Source of the DNA: Streptomyces sp. KL109B
GTDB lineage: Bacteria; Actinomycetota; Actinomycetes; Streptomycetales; Streptomycetaceae
Assembly (NCBI RefSeq): GCF_030766935.1
Contig: NZ_JASERL010000012.1
Location: 186,001-250,000, forward strand
Length of the DNA: 64,000 nucleotides
Direction of reading: 5' to 3'
The position numbers and the translations under genes were made by a program. Shown one piece after another: positions 8,403 through 16,579 of the stretch. Positions within the stretch are counted from its first letter, which is position 1. Every line of letters begins with the position of its first letter. The notes under the pieces are model-generated. The model worked only from the letters and a program-made list of their open reading frames with translations. It made no database searches and was not told the DNA's origin.

Positions 8403-8974
8403 TGCGGGCCCGGAAGGCGATCGGGCCGGTCGCGGGCGCACTGGCGGGTGTCCTCGCGCTCACGGCGTGCGGCAGCGAGAGCGGCGAGGACACGGGGGCC
8501 AGCGCTCGGCCCAGCGCGACGCGCACCTCCGTCGACCCGTCCTCGCCGGCCTCGAAGAAGGAGGAGCTGAAGGCCTCCGCGTCCGAGGCCGCGAAGTCCG
8601 CGTCGGCGCGGGCCAGCGAACTGGAGGCGTCCGTCTCGGCCGACGTCGAGCGCAACCGCCAGGAGTTCACCAAGCAGCTCAAGAAGGCCGACGGGCAGGG
8701 CAACGCGGTGCGCGACGTCGAACTGACCGGCAAGCGCATCGCCGACACCAAGGGCGTGCGCGCCGTCGTCGTCCACATCACCAACACCACGGACAAGACG
8801 GCCTCGTACGCGGTGCAGGTCGACTTCACCGACCCCGACGGCAAGCTCGTCGAGTCGAAGGTCGTCGGCGCCAAGGACCTGAAGGCGGGCGGCCGGGCGC
8901 AACCGCTCGCGATCAGCACCAAGCCCCCCGAGCCGCACCTCAAGGCGAGCGTGGCGAAGGCCCAGCGGTACTAG
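8402..8974 (+). CDS. Secreted lipoprotein with coiled-coil-like stalk and FxLYD-like domain
   Basis: A 190-residue protein. Residues 1-20 form a signal peptide ending in the lipobox LTAC, followed by a Ser/Thr/Pro-rich linker. Residues about 45-85 are an Ala/Glu/Lys/Ser-rich helix likely to form a coiled coil. The C-terminal 100 residues (DVELTGKRIADTKGVRAVVVHITNTTDK and on) have the beta-sandwich pattern of FxLYD/DUF4352-type extracellular domains. The start codon overlaps the stop of the hibernation-factor gene by one base, so the two are co-translated. The stop codon overlaps that of the converging transporter gene (shared CTAG). The function is not known; a surface-exposed scaffold or stress lipoprotein is possible. 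Confidence 0.75.
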   Translation: MRARKAIGPVAGALAGVLALTACGSESGEDTGASARPSATRTSVDPSSPASKKEELKASASEAAKSASARASELEASVSADVERNRQEFTKQLKKADGQGNAVRDVELTGKRIADTKGVRAVVVHITNTTDKTASYAVQVDFTDPDGKLVESKVVGAKDLKAGGRAQPLAISTKPPEPHLKASVAKAQRY

Positions 8975-10293
8975 ATCGCCACGGCCTCTTGTGTCGCGGT
9001 CGCCGAAGCGGCCGCGACACGGCGCTGGTGGTGGACCCGCAGCCGCAGCGTGCACCAGATGCCGAGCGCGGACACGGCCATCAGCGCGAGCGCCGTCGGC
9101 CAGTACGCGCCACCCGCGAGCGACGACAGCCAGACCGCCGTCACCGGGGCGAAGCCCGCGAACACCATGTTGCAGATCTGGTACGACAGCGAGATGCCGG
9201 TGTACCGCACGTGCGGGGCGAACCCGTCGGCGAGGATCGCGGCCATCGGCCCGTACAGCGCCGACATCACGAGCCGCATGGCGAGCATCATCAGGTAGAT
9301 CAGCGCGACGCTCCCGCCGCCCAGCACCATGAACTGCGGGATCGACAGCAGCACCACCCCCGCGAGCCCCGCCACGACGACCCTGTGCGCGCCGACCCGG
9401 TCCCCGAGCAGCGCCAGCAGCGGCGTGACGACGAGCTCCAGGAACGCGGCGAGGGACAGGCCGTTGAGCAGCATCGACTCCTTCAGGTGCAGGGACTCGG
9501 TGCCGTACGAGAGCAGATAACTGGTCACCACGTAGTAGCCACCGGTCGCCGTGGCCAACGCGAACACCCCGGTCAGAACGGTCTTCCAGTCCTTCTGCAG
9601 CACCTCGGCGACGGGCAGCCGCTTCGACTCGCCCTGCTCGGCGTGGATCTCCTCCATCACCGGCGAGTCCTCCAGCTTGGCGCGGACGACAAGCCCGATG
9701 ACGACGAGTACGGCGGAGGCCAGGAACGGCACGCGCCAGCCCCAGCTGTCGAACGCGGCGTCACCGAAGAGGTTCATGAGGCTGAACATCCCGGTGGACA
9801 ACAACGCGCCCACGGACGAACCGAGTTGGGCGAACGACCCGAAGAACGTGGCCTTCCCCTCGGGCGCGTTCTCCACGGCGATGAGCACGGCGCCGCCCCA
9901 CTCGCCGCCGATGGCGACGCCCTGGATGAGGCGCAGGGTGATCAGCAGAATCGGCGACAGGACACCGACCTGGTCGTACGTCGGCAGCAGACCGATCGCG
10001 AACGACGCGATGCCCATCATCAGGAGCGTGATGACCAGCGTCTTCTTGCGGCCGACGCGGTCACCGATGTGCCCGAAGACGATGCCGCCGAGCGGCCGCA
10101 GCAGAAAGCCGACGGCGAACGTCGCGAACGACGAGATCGTCTTCAGCGCCGTCGGCATGTCGGCGGGAAAGAACACGTCGTTGAAGACGATCGCCGCGGC
10201 GGTGGCGAAGGCGTAGAAGTCGTACCACTCGATGGAGGTACCGGACAACGCGGCAAGCGCCGTCCGAAAGGGACTCTGCGTGGAACGTGTCAT
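8971..10293 (-). CDS. MFS transporter of the metabolite:H+ symporter (MHS) family
   Basis: A 440-residue protein with 12 predicted membrane helices. The N-terminal GTSIEWYDFYAF signature and the GDRVGRKKTL loop between helices 2 and 3, plus LRLIQGVAIGGEWGGA, are characteristic of the MHS group (ShiA, ProP, KgtP, citrate and shikimate carriers). It probably imports an organic acid or a zwitterionic metabolite with protons. It lies upstream of nothing on its own strand inside the window except the antisense gene pair, and is about 150 bases downstream of the amidohydrolase gene on the same strand, so it could be co-transcribed with that gene and feed it substrate. The stop codon overlaps the converging lipoprotein gene. 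Confidence 0.88.
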   Translation of the reverse strand: MTRSTQSPFRTALAALSGTSIEWYDFYAFATAAAIVFNDVFFPADMPTALKTISSFATFAVGFLLRPLGGIVFGHIGDRVGRKKTLVITLLMMGIASFAIGLLPTYDQVGVLSPILLITLRLIQGVAIGGEWGGAVLIAVENAPEGKATFFGSFAQLGSSVGALLSTGMFSLMNLFGDAAFDSWGWRVPFLASAVLVVIGLVVRAKLEDSPVMEEIHAEQGESKRLPVAEVLQKDWKTVLTGVFALATATGGYYVVTSYLLSYGTESLHLKESMLLNGLSLAAFLELVVTPLLALLGDRVGAHRVVVAGLAGVVLLSIPQFMVLGGGSVALIYLMMLAMRLVMSALYGPMAAILADGFAPHVRYTGISLSYQICNMVFAGFAPVTAVWLSSLAGGAYWPTALALMAVSALGIWCTLRLRVHHQRRVAAASATATQEAVAI

Positions 10294-10326
10294 GGGACGG
10301 GAGCCTCCGGCAGGGGGGAGTCGGGT

Positions 10327-10407
10327 CTTTTAGGGGCGCGGGGCACGGCGCATCCGTAACCACGGTTCTTTTAGGGGCGCGGGGAACTGCGCGAACCGCA
10401 ACCACGG
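10327..10407. repeat. Two tandem copies of a Streptomyces-type dispersed repeat
   Basis: Two adjacent copies, about 40 bases apart, begin CTTTTAGGGGCGCGGGG and end with GTAACCACGG or GCAACCACGG (10327-10365 and about 10368-10407). The core TTTTAGGGGCGCGGGGAACT is an element I recognise as frequent between Streptomyces genes. It sits in the 146-base gap between the MHS transporter and the amidohydrolase gene; no other gene or site was seen in that gap. Confidence 0.7.
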
Positions 10408-10439
10408 CGCGGCGCACACGGCGTCACGGCCGCAAAGAA

Positions 10440-12077
10440 CTACGCGGACCAGGCCTGCTCACCACCGACCCACGTCTCACGAACCCGCACGCCGCCCAAC
10501 TCCTCCACAGGCACGCGCAGCGGATCCGCATCCAGGACCACGAAATCCGCCAGCATCCCCGGCGCCAACGCCCCCACCGCATCCTCACGATGCAGCGCCC
10601 GCGCCGCCGCCCCCGTGTGCGCGTCGAGCCCCGCCGCCACGGACACCCGCAACGACTCGTCACCCAGCACCGTGCCGAGCACCGTCCGCCGCGTCGCCGC
10701 CGCGGCCACCGCCTCCAACGGCGCGGGCGGCGCCACCGGCGCGTCCGAGGAGAAGACGACCGGCACCCCCGCCTCGTGGCACCGCCCCGCCGGGTTGTAC
10801 CGGTGTCCAAGGCCGCCGATCGCGGTCAACGTCCCGTCGCCGGTGCGCAGATGGTGCTGAGGCTGCATCACCGGTACGACGCCGAGCGCCCCCATCCGCT
10901 CGATCTGCTCGTCCGTCGGAAGCCCCGAGTGCTCGACGCGGTGCCGCATGTCGTCGCGCGCCCGGTCGGCCTGCGCCTTCTCGATCGCGTCGAGCACCAT
11001 CCCGATCGCGTACGGGGACTGCGCGTGCGTCGCCGTCTGCAGACCGGCGGCGTGGGCGCGCCGCACGATCTCCGCGTACTCCTCGACCGAGTGGTACAGC
11101 TGCCCGTGGTGGCAGCAGTCGGCGGCGTACCCCTCGGGGAAGTACGCGGTCCAGCCGCCGAGCGTGCCGTCGGCGTAGAACTTGACGCCCTGGACGCGGA
11201 ATTGGTCGTCGCCGAAGCCGCGCACGGCGCCGAGTTCGAGGGCGGTGTCGAGCAGCGCGGAGGTGAGATACGCGCTCACACGCATCCGCAGCGCGCCGTC
11301 CGCCCGCGCCCGCAGATACGTCTCCATCTCGCGCCGCGACACCTGCGCGTCGCCGATCGTGGTGACACCGGCGGCGAGGAACACCTCCTGGGCGCGCAGC
11401 AGATGGTCGGCCATGATGTCTTCGGGCTCGGAGAGGTGGAAGTTCGGCCCGTGGTTGCCGATCTTCACTCCGGCCGGTCCGGTGAGCAGGTCGCAGGCGG
11501 CGTCCCACAACTGTCCGTCGGGCTCCCCGTTCTCGAAGTGCCCGATGCTGCCACCCTCCGGCGACGGAGTGCCGGCCGTGATCCGACAGGTGCGCAGGGC
11601 ATGGGAGTTGACGACGCCGCCGTGCCCGGAGGCGTTCATGACGTAGACCTCGCGGTCGTCCGCGACCCGGTCCAGGTCGTGGCAGCTGGGGTGCCGCCCC
11701 TCCGCGAGCCGCCGGTGCTCGTAGCCGAAGCCGCGCACCGGGACGCCGCCCGGCAGGTCACGGGCCGCCTCCCGCAGCACCTCCACCATCGTGTCGATGT
11801 CCGGCACCCGCTCGGGCCGCAGATCGACCCAGGCGAGCGCCTGCCCGTACATCACCGGGTGGCAGTGTGCGTCGACGAATCCGGGGTGCACGAGGCCGCC
11901 GTCGAGCGTCAGCTCCTCGTCGACCCGGCCGCCGAGCGCGGCGCGGGCCTCCTCGACGGTGCCGACGTGCACGACGCGCTCGCCGCGCACGGCGAGGGCC
12001 TCGGCCCTGACGGTGGTACCGGCGGCGGCGACGGCGGCACCGGTGACGAGGAGCGTGTGCTCGGGGGAGCGGGGCAT
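10440..12077 (-). CDS. YtcJ-like amidohydrolase
   Basis: A 545-residue metal-dependent hydrolase of the Amidohydro_3 (YtcJ) group. Metal-site motifs are visible: HPGFVDAHCHP (HxH strand 1), ATHAQSP, HRVEHSGLP, and SSDAPVAPPAPLEA near residue 435 with the catalytic Asp; the terminal DADPLRVPVEEL segment is typical of the small beta domain. Relatives hydrolyse amides such as formamides or N-acyl amino compounds; the exact substrate is unknown. The ATG at 12077 was chosen because the open frame upstream of it runs through an AT-richer stretch with promoter-like and operator-like sequence. The neighbours (transporter downstream, Lrp-type regulator upstream on the same strand) suggest a regulated catabolic unit. 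Confidence 0.85.
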   Translation of the reverse strand: MPRSPEHTLLVTGAAVAAAGTTVRAEALAVRGERVVHVGTVEEARAALGGRVDEELTLDGGLVHPGFVDAHCHPVMYGQALAWVDLRPERVPDIDTMVEVLREAARDLPGGVPVRGFGYEHRRLAEGRHPSCHDLDRVADDREVYVMNASGHGGVVNSHALRTCRITAGTPSPEGGSIGHFENGEPDGQLWDAACDLLTGPAGVKIGNHGPNFHLSEPEDIMADHLLRAQEVFLAAGVTTIGDAQVSRREMETYLRARADGALRMRVSAYLTSALLDTALELGAVRGFGDDQFRVQGVKFYADGTLGGWTAYFPEGYAADCCHHGQLYHSVEEYAEIVRRAHAAGLQTATHAQSPYAIGMVLDAIEKAQADRARDDMRHRVEHSGLPTDEQIERMGALGVVPVMQPQHHLRTGDGTLTAIGGLGHRYNPAGRCHEAGVPVVFSSDAPVAPPAPLEAVAAAATRRTVLGTVLGDESLRVSVAAGLDAHTGAAARALHREDAVGALAPGMLADFVVLDADPLRVPVEELGGVRVRETWVGGEQAWSA

Positions 12078-12160
12078 GGCAGGCCTGCTTTCGACCGGGA
12101 GCGTACAGGGGGTGCCGACAGACGATTCGGCTCGCAGAACGATAAAGAGCGAACGACTGG

Positions 12161-12176
12161 TTGACCAGAGGGTCAA
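12161..12176. promoter_or_regulatory. Candidate operator: perfect inverted repeat TTGACC-N4-GGTCAA
   Basis: TTGACC and GGTCAA form a perfect 6-base inverted repeat with a 4-base spacer, about 85 bases upstream of the amidohydrolase ATG in a locally AT-richer gap. On the minus strand TTGACC could also act as a -35 element, so the repeat may be an operator overlapping the promoter of the amidohydrolase gene. It may be a site for the Lrp-type regulator encoded next door; this is inference from position. Confidence 0.4.
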
Positions 12177-12211
12177 GGGAAGAATGTTTGTAAAGCTGTT
12201 TCGACTCTTCG

Positions 12212-12224
12212 CTTACGTATCGAC
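12212..12224 (+). promoter_or_regulatory. Motif CTTACGTATCGAC, near-identical to a copy beyond the regulator gene
   Basis: This 13-base motif lies between the amidohydrolase start and the end of the Lrp/AsnC gene. A 12-of-13 match (CTTACGTTTCGAC) occurs on the opposite strand at 13263-13275, in the divergent region upstream of the hydroxyacid dehydrogenase. The pair flanks the regulator gene and may be its binding site. Confidence 0.35.
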
Positions 12225-12250
12225 TGTGCGCCCCGGTGTCGCCCGCGCGC

Positions 12251-13150
12251 TCACTCCGTGCGCGGCCCCACGTCGTACCGCTCCTTGACCAGTTCGAGGT
12301 GCAGCCAGCTCTCCACCTCGCGCACGGCGGGCAGCTCCCGCATCTCCTCGATCGTGGCGCGCACCGCGGCGAACGACTCCGCCGTGACCGTGCCGACCAG
12401 CTCCGCACGCCCCAGGCACGTCGACAGGAACGTCACGCGCTCGAAGCCGGCGATCCGCTCCGCGACGTCCGCCGCCGCGCCGTCGACCCGCAGGCTGAAC
12501 CCGCACAGATACCCCATGCCGAGCACCTCGGGCCTGACCAGTGCGACCACCTTCGCGACCCCGCCCTCAAGGAGGCGCAGGGTGCGCGCACGGGTCGCGC
12601 CCGCCGACAGGCCGACGCGCGCGGCGAGTTCCGCGAAGGCGAGGCGGCCGTCGTCCTCCAGCTCGGCGAGGATCCGCTCGTCCATCGCGTCCAGCGCGCT
12701 CACCGTCGGCTCCCGCGTCAGCAGGTACGGGTCCTTCACGTGCCGCGCCGCGACGAGCGTGTCCACCGCGCGGACGCCCGGCAGCGCGCGGATCCGTTCG
12801 ATGGCCTCGTCGAGCGCGCCGAAGCCCGCCGTGCGCAGCTCCGTCATGATGGCGCGCCGCCCGCTGGTCAGCGTCACGAACGGGGCCTCGGGCAGCTCGG
12901 CGATCGCGCGCGCCACCGGACCCGCGGCGCCTTCCGTGTCGATCGCCAGGTGCGCGGAGGCCGAGAGCTCGCGCACGGCGGGGTGCACGATCGCCACGAC
13001 CCGCACGGCGCCCGACTCCTGGAGCCGCTGCACCCGCATCCGCGCCGCGGGCCGCGACAGGCCCACGCGCTGGGCCAGGGTCTCGTACGTGAGACGGCCG
13101 TCGGTCTGCAGCTCGCGCACGAGGTGCTGGTCGGTCTCGTCGAGATCCAC
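12251..13150 (-). CDS. Lrp/AsnC-family transcriptional regulator with two fused repeats
   Basis: A 299-residue protein, about twice the usual Lrp length (about 150). Each half holds an AsnC-type helix-turn-helix followed by a RAM-like sensor domain: half one starts LDETDQHLVRELQTDGRLTY, half two starts LDAMDERILAELEDDGRLAF near residue 152. The two helix-turn-helix units are clearly related, so the protein behaves as a covalent dimer. Such regulators usually sense amino acids or related metabolites and control neighbouring transport and catabolic genes. It is transcribed toward the amidohydrolase and divergently from the hydroxyacid dehydrogenase, so it likely controls one or both; a shared 13-base motif flanks the gene. 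Ligand unknown. Confidence 0.9.
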   Translation of the reverse strand: MDLDETDQHLVRELQTDGRLTYETLAQRVGLSRPAARMRVQRLQESGAVRVVAIVHPAVRELSASAHLAIDTEGAAGPVARAIAELPEAPFVTLTSGRRAIMTELRTAGFGALDEAIERIRALPGVRAVDTLVAARHVKDPYLLTREPTVSALDAMDERILAELEDDGRLAFAELAARVGLSAGATRARTLRLLEGGVAKVVALVRPEVLGMGYLCGFSLRVDGAAADVAERIAGFERVTFLSTCLGRAELVGTVTAESFAAVRATIEEMRELPAVREVESWLHLELVKERYDVGPRTE

Positions 13151-13262
13151 GTGCTGTTCCCCTCAACGGTTCGGTTCGTCCTGGCCGCTGGTCGGCCGGG
13201 TGCCCGCTCATTCTTGTTCACGGCACGGGCGACCGTCTCATCCGGCCTGGACAAGGTATGCA

Positions 13263-13275
13263 GTCGAAACGTAAG
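13263..13275 (-). promoter_or_regulatory. Second copy of the CTTACG(T/A)TTCGAC-type motif in the divergent promoter region
   Basis: Read on the minus strand the site is CTTACGTTTCGAC, differing at one position from the motif at 12212-12224. It lies between the regulator start (13150) and the dehydrogenase start (13329); that 178-base gap otherwise shows no gene. It could serve both divergent promoters. Confidence 0.35.
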
Positions 13276-13328
13276 TTCAATCCCCGTAAGCCAACCGAAT
13301 CATTCCTGACTTCTCTCTGGAGGATGGT

Positions 13329-14324
13329 GTGCCGCGCCCCGTCGCCGTGATCACCGACACCGAGGAGCTCGACCCCGTGCCCGGTGTCCAGCTCCTCACC
13401 GACGCCGGCTGGGACGTACGCGTCGTCGGCAGCCGGGACCCGGAGGCGATCACCGCCGCCGCGCACGACGCGGACGCGCTCGTCGTCGGGTACGCGCGCG
13501 TGGACGCGGACCTCCTCGACCGCCTGCCCAAGGTGCGGATGATCGCCACCATGTCCGCCGGCTACGACATGATCGACACCGCGGAGGCGGAGCGCCGCGG
13601 CCTCTGGGTCGCGAACCTGCCGGGCGCCGCGACCGAGGACGTCGCCGTGCACGCCCTCGCCCAGTCGCTCGCCCTCGCCCGCCGCCTCCCGCAGGCCGAC
13701 GCCGTCGTCCGCTCGGGCGGCTGGAACACCGAACTCGGCGAAGTACCGCGCAGGGCAAGCGAGTTGACGCTCGGCCTCGTCGGCATGGGCCGCATCGCCC
13801 GCACCCTCGCCCGCCTCGCCGCACCCCTCTTCGGCCGCGTCGCCGCGTACGACCCGCGCGCCACCGACTGGCCCGCGGGCGTCGAACGCGCCGACGACCT
13901 GGACACGCTCGTGGCCCGCGCCGACATCCTCTCCCTGCACGTCCCCTCCACCCCGGACACCAAGGGCATGGTCGACGCCGGCCTCCTCGCCCGCATGCGC
14001 CCCGGCAGCCTCCTCGTGAACGTCTCCCGAGGCGACCTCGTCGACGCCGAGGCGCTGCTCGCCGCCCTCGACAGCGGCCTGCTCGCGGGCGCCGCCCTCG
14101 ACGTCTTCCCCGTCGAACCGCCCACCCCCGACGACCGCCTGCGCACCCACCCCCGCCTGCTGCTCTCCCCGCACAGCGCCTTCCTCTCCGACGCCTCGCT
14201 GCGCGCCTACGTCACCGAACCCGCGCGCAACGTCCTCGCCTGGTGGACCACGGGCCGCCCCCACACCCCCGTCGTCGACCCGACAACCCGCCACACCTCC
14301 CGTACGCAAGGAGCCCTCGCGTGA
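13329..14324 (+). CDS. NAD-dependent D-2-hydroxyacid dehydrogenase
   Basis: A 331-residue member of the D-isomer 2-hydroxyacid dehydrogenase family (phosphoglycerate, glyoxylate/hydroxypyruvate reductases). The Rossmann motif is LGLVGMGRIARTL near residue 148; the catalytic Arg sits in NVSRGDLVD, the Glu in the VEPPTPDD region, and the catalytic His in LSPHSAF. The GTG start follows GGAGG at the right distance; an ATG five bases upstream is out of frame. The gene overlaps the following aldolase gene by 4 bases (GTGA), so they form an operon, transcribed away from the Lrp-type regulator. Probably reduces or oxidises a small 2-keto/2-hydroxy acid made or used by the aldolase; the substrate is not determinable here. 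Confidence 0.88.
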   Translation: MPRPVAVITDTEELDPVPGVQLLTDAGWDVRVVGSRDPEAITAAAHDADALVVGYARVDADLLDRLPKVRMIATMSAGYDMIDTAEAERRGLWVANLPGAATEDVAVHALAQSLALARRLPQADAVVRSGGWNTELGEVPRRASELTLGLVGMGRIARTLARLAAPLFGRVAAYDPRATDWPAGVERADDLDTLVARADILSLHVPSTPDTKGMVDAGLLARMRPGSLLVNVSRGDLVDAEALLAALDSGLLAGAALDVFPVEPPTPDDRLRTHPRLLLSPHSAFLSDASLRAYVTEPARNVLAWWTTGRPHTPVVDPTTRHTSRTQGALA

Positions 14325-15109
14325 CCGACACCCTCGCCACCCCCGTCACGGCCGACGACAGCGCCGCCGCCCAGGAGGAGTGGCGGCTGCGCCGCGAACT
14401 GGCCGCCGTCTACCGCCTGGTCGCGCACTTCCGCATGACCGACCTGATCTTCACGCACATCTCGCAGCGCCTTCCGGGGCCGGACAACCACTTCCTCATC
14501 AACCCCTACGGCCTGCTCTTCGAGGAGATCACCGCTTCGAACCTGGTGAAGATCGACCTTGAGGGCAACGCGGTCGAGCCCAGCCCGCACCCCGTCAACC
14601 CGGCCGGATTCGTGATCCACTCCGCGATCCACAAGGCCCGCCCCGACGCCCACTGCGTGCTGCACACCCACACCAAGGCGGGCTGCGCCGTCGCCGCGCA
14701 GCAGGGCGGGCTGCTCCCCGTCAACCAGATGTCGATGGAGTTCCACAACCGCGTCGGCTACCACGACTACGAAGGCGTCGCCCTCAACCTCGACGAGCAG
14801 GAGCGCCTCGTCGCCGACCTCGGCACGCACCCCGCGCTGATCCTGCGCAACCACGGACTGCTGACCGTCGGGGAGAGCGCCAAGCAGGCGTTCCTGCGCA
14901 TGTACTACCTGGAGAAGGCCTGCGAGATCCAGGTCACCGCCCAGGCGGGCGGCGGGCTGATCATCCCCGCCGAGCAGGTCTGCGAGTACACGGCCCAGCA
15001 GCTCACCGGCGAGGCCTCGTCGGACATCGAGGACGACATCGCGTACGACCTGGCCTGGGGCGCGCTGCTGCGGCTCGTGGAGCGGGTCGCGCCCGACTAC
15101 AAGGAGTGA
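14321..15109 (+). CDS. Class II aldolase/adducin-family protein
   Basis: A 262-residue protein of the class II aldolase family (fuculose-phosphate and rhamnulose-phosphate aldolases, decarboxylating relatives). The zinc site is visible as VLHTHTKAG (two His) and a third His in LRNHGLLTVGE; FTHISQR in the N-terminal part is the usual substrate-site segment. The GTG start overlaps the stop of the dehydrogenase gene and has AAGGAG 8 bases ahead. Aldolase plus hydroxyacid dehydrogenase suggests splitting of a sugar acid or tetronate-like compound and handling of the resulting keto acid. Several relatives of this branch act on unphosphorylated substrates, so the reaction stays open. Confidence 0.85.
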   Translation: MTDTLATPVTADDSAAAQEEWRLRRELAAVYRLVAHFRMTDLIFTHISQRLPGPDNHFLINPYGLLFEEITASNLVKIDLEGNAVEPSPHPVNPAGFVIHSAIHKARPDAHCVLHTHTKAGCAVAAQQGGLLPVNQMSMEFHNRVGYHDYEGVALNLDEQERLVADLGTHPALILRNHGLLTVGESAKQAFLRMYYLEKACEIQVTAQAGGGLIIPAEQVCEYTAQQLTGEASSDIEDDIAYDLAWGALLRLVERVAPDYKE

Positions 15110-15147
15110 GCGGGCGGTAGGGCGGCGCGCGGGTTCTACTGAGGGAG

Positions 15148-15172
15148 GCGCCCCCTGTGTGGCCGGGGGCGC
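15148..15172 (+). terminator. Strong GC hairpin between aldolase and M20 amidohydrolase genes
   Basis: GCGCCCCC and GGGGGCGC form a perfect 8-base stem with a 9-base loop, 39 bases after the aldolase stop. There is no T-run after it, as is common for Streptomyces terminators. It may end or attenuate the upstream operon before the next gene, whose start is 20 bases further on. Confidence 0.5.
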
Positions 15173-15191
15173 AGGCCGGAAGGGAGCCCCC

Positions 15192-16451
15192 GTGACCCGC
15201 GCGACCGACACCGTCCTCAAGGGACTCGACGCACTCCGCCCCTGGCTGGAGGACCTCTACAAGGACCTCCACACCCACCCCGAACTGGGCTTCCAGGAGC
15301 ACCGCACCGCCGCCAAGGCCGCCGAGTCCCTGCGGTCCGACGGCTTCGAGGTGACCGAGGGCATCGGCGGCACCGGCCTCATCGGCGTGCTGCGCGGCGA
15401 TGGCGGCGACGGCCCCACGGTGATGCTGCGCGCCGACATGGACGGGCTGCCGGTGGCCGAGGCGACGGGCCTGCCCTACGCGTCGACCGCCACCGCCGAG
15501 GCCGCCGACGGCAAGACGGTCCCCGTCATGCACGCCTGCGGCCACGACGTGCACGTCTCCACGATGCTCGCCTTCGCCCGCCTCATGGCGGGGGCCCGGG
15601 AAGCCTGGCGGGGCACGCTCGTGGTGCTCCTCCAGCCCTCCGAGGAGAACGGCGCGGGCGCCGACGCGATGGTCGCCGACGGCCTCGTCGACCGCTCGCC
15701 CCGGCCGGACGTCGTCCTCGCCCAGCACGTCCTGCCGTACCCGGCGGGCTACGTCGGCATCAGGCCCGGCTCCTTCCTCGCCGCCGCCGACAGCACGAAG
15801 GTCACCCTGTACGGGCGCGGCGCCCACGGCTCCATGCCGCAGAACGCCGTCGACCCCGTGGTGATGGCCGCGATGACGGTCGTCCGGCTCCAGACGGTGG
15901 TCTCCCGCGAACTCGCCGCCGCGACCCCCGCCGTGCTCACCGTCGGCGCCATCACGGCCGGTACGGGACCGAACATCATCCCCGACCGCGCCGAGCTGCA
16001 ACTCAACGTCCGTACGTACGACGAGGAGACACGGACCGCCGTCCACGAGGCCGTCGAACGCATCGTGCGCGCCGAGGCGACGGCGTCCGGCGCCACCCGC
16101 GACCCCGAGTTCGAGCCCCTCTCCGCCTTCCCGCCCACCGTCAACGACGAGGCTCCGACCCGCACCGTCGCCGCCGCCTTCACCGAGCACTTCGGCGAGC
16201 AGGCCCACACCATCGAGGCCCAGCCGGCCAGCGAGGACATGAGCCGCATCCCCGAGGCGTTCGGCGTCCCCTTCACCTACTGGGGAATCGGCGGCACGGA
16301 CCCGGCGACGTACGAGAAGGCGGCAGCGGCGGGCCGCCTCACCTCCGACGTCCCGGTCAACCACAGCCCGCACTTCGCCCCGGCCGTCGAGCCCACCCTC
16401 GACACGGGCGTCCGCGCGCTCACGGCGGCGGCCCTCGCCTGGCTGGCCTGA
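15192..16451 (+). CDS. M20-family metallo-amidohydrolase (hippurate hydrolase-like)
   Basis: A 419-residue enzyme of the M20D group (hippurate hydrolase, IAA-amino acid hydrolases, N-acyl amino acid deacylases). Metal and catalytic residues are clear: HACGHDVH, PSEENGAG, QHVLP and, at the end, NHSPHF. The dimerisation lid lies about residues 195-310. The GTG at 15192 has GGAAGGGAG just ahead; an in-frame GTG 33 bases upstream overlaps the hairpin and is less likely. It probably removes an acyl group from an N-acyl amino acid. With the amidohydrolase and transporter across the regulator it fits a catabolic neighbourhood, though a hairpin separates it from the preceding operon. Confidence 0.9.
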   Translation: MTRATDTVLKGLDALRPWLEDLYKDLHTHPELGFQEHRTAAKAAESLRSDGFEVTEGIGGTGLIGVLRGDGGDGPTVMLRADMDGLPVAEATGLPYASTATAEAADGKTVPVMHACGHDVHVSTMLAFARLMAGAREAWRGTLVVLLQPSEENGAGADAMVADGLVDRSPRPDVVLAQHVLPYPAGYVGIRPGSFLAAADSTKVTLYGRGAHGSMPQNAVDPVVMAAMTVVRLQTVVSRELAAATPAVLTVGAITAGTGPNIIPDRAELQLNVRTYDEETRTAVHEAVERIVRAEATASGATRDPEFEPLSAFPPTVNDEAPTRTVAAAFTEHFGEQAHTIEAQPASEDMSRIPEAFGVPFTYWGIGGTDPATYEKAAAAGRLTSDVPVNHSPHFAPAVEPTLDTGVRALTAAALAWLA

Positions 16452-16579
16452 GCCACGACCCCGCCCCGGTCGGGCGTCCTCCAGGGGGCGGCATCCGGGG
16501 GCCGTGAGCAGGCGCGGCGCCGCCGATCGACGGACCATGGGAGAGGCCGGAGAGCGACGAGCAGAGGGGAGTGCCGCAG

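Noticed and set aside
4395..8441. Minus-strand frame of 1348 codons running through the arginine deiminase
   Set aside because: Only its last 420 codons are real (arcA). The upstream part is out of frame with the permease and antisense to the hibernation factor.
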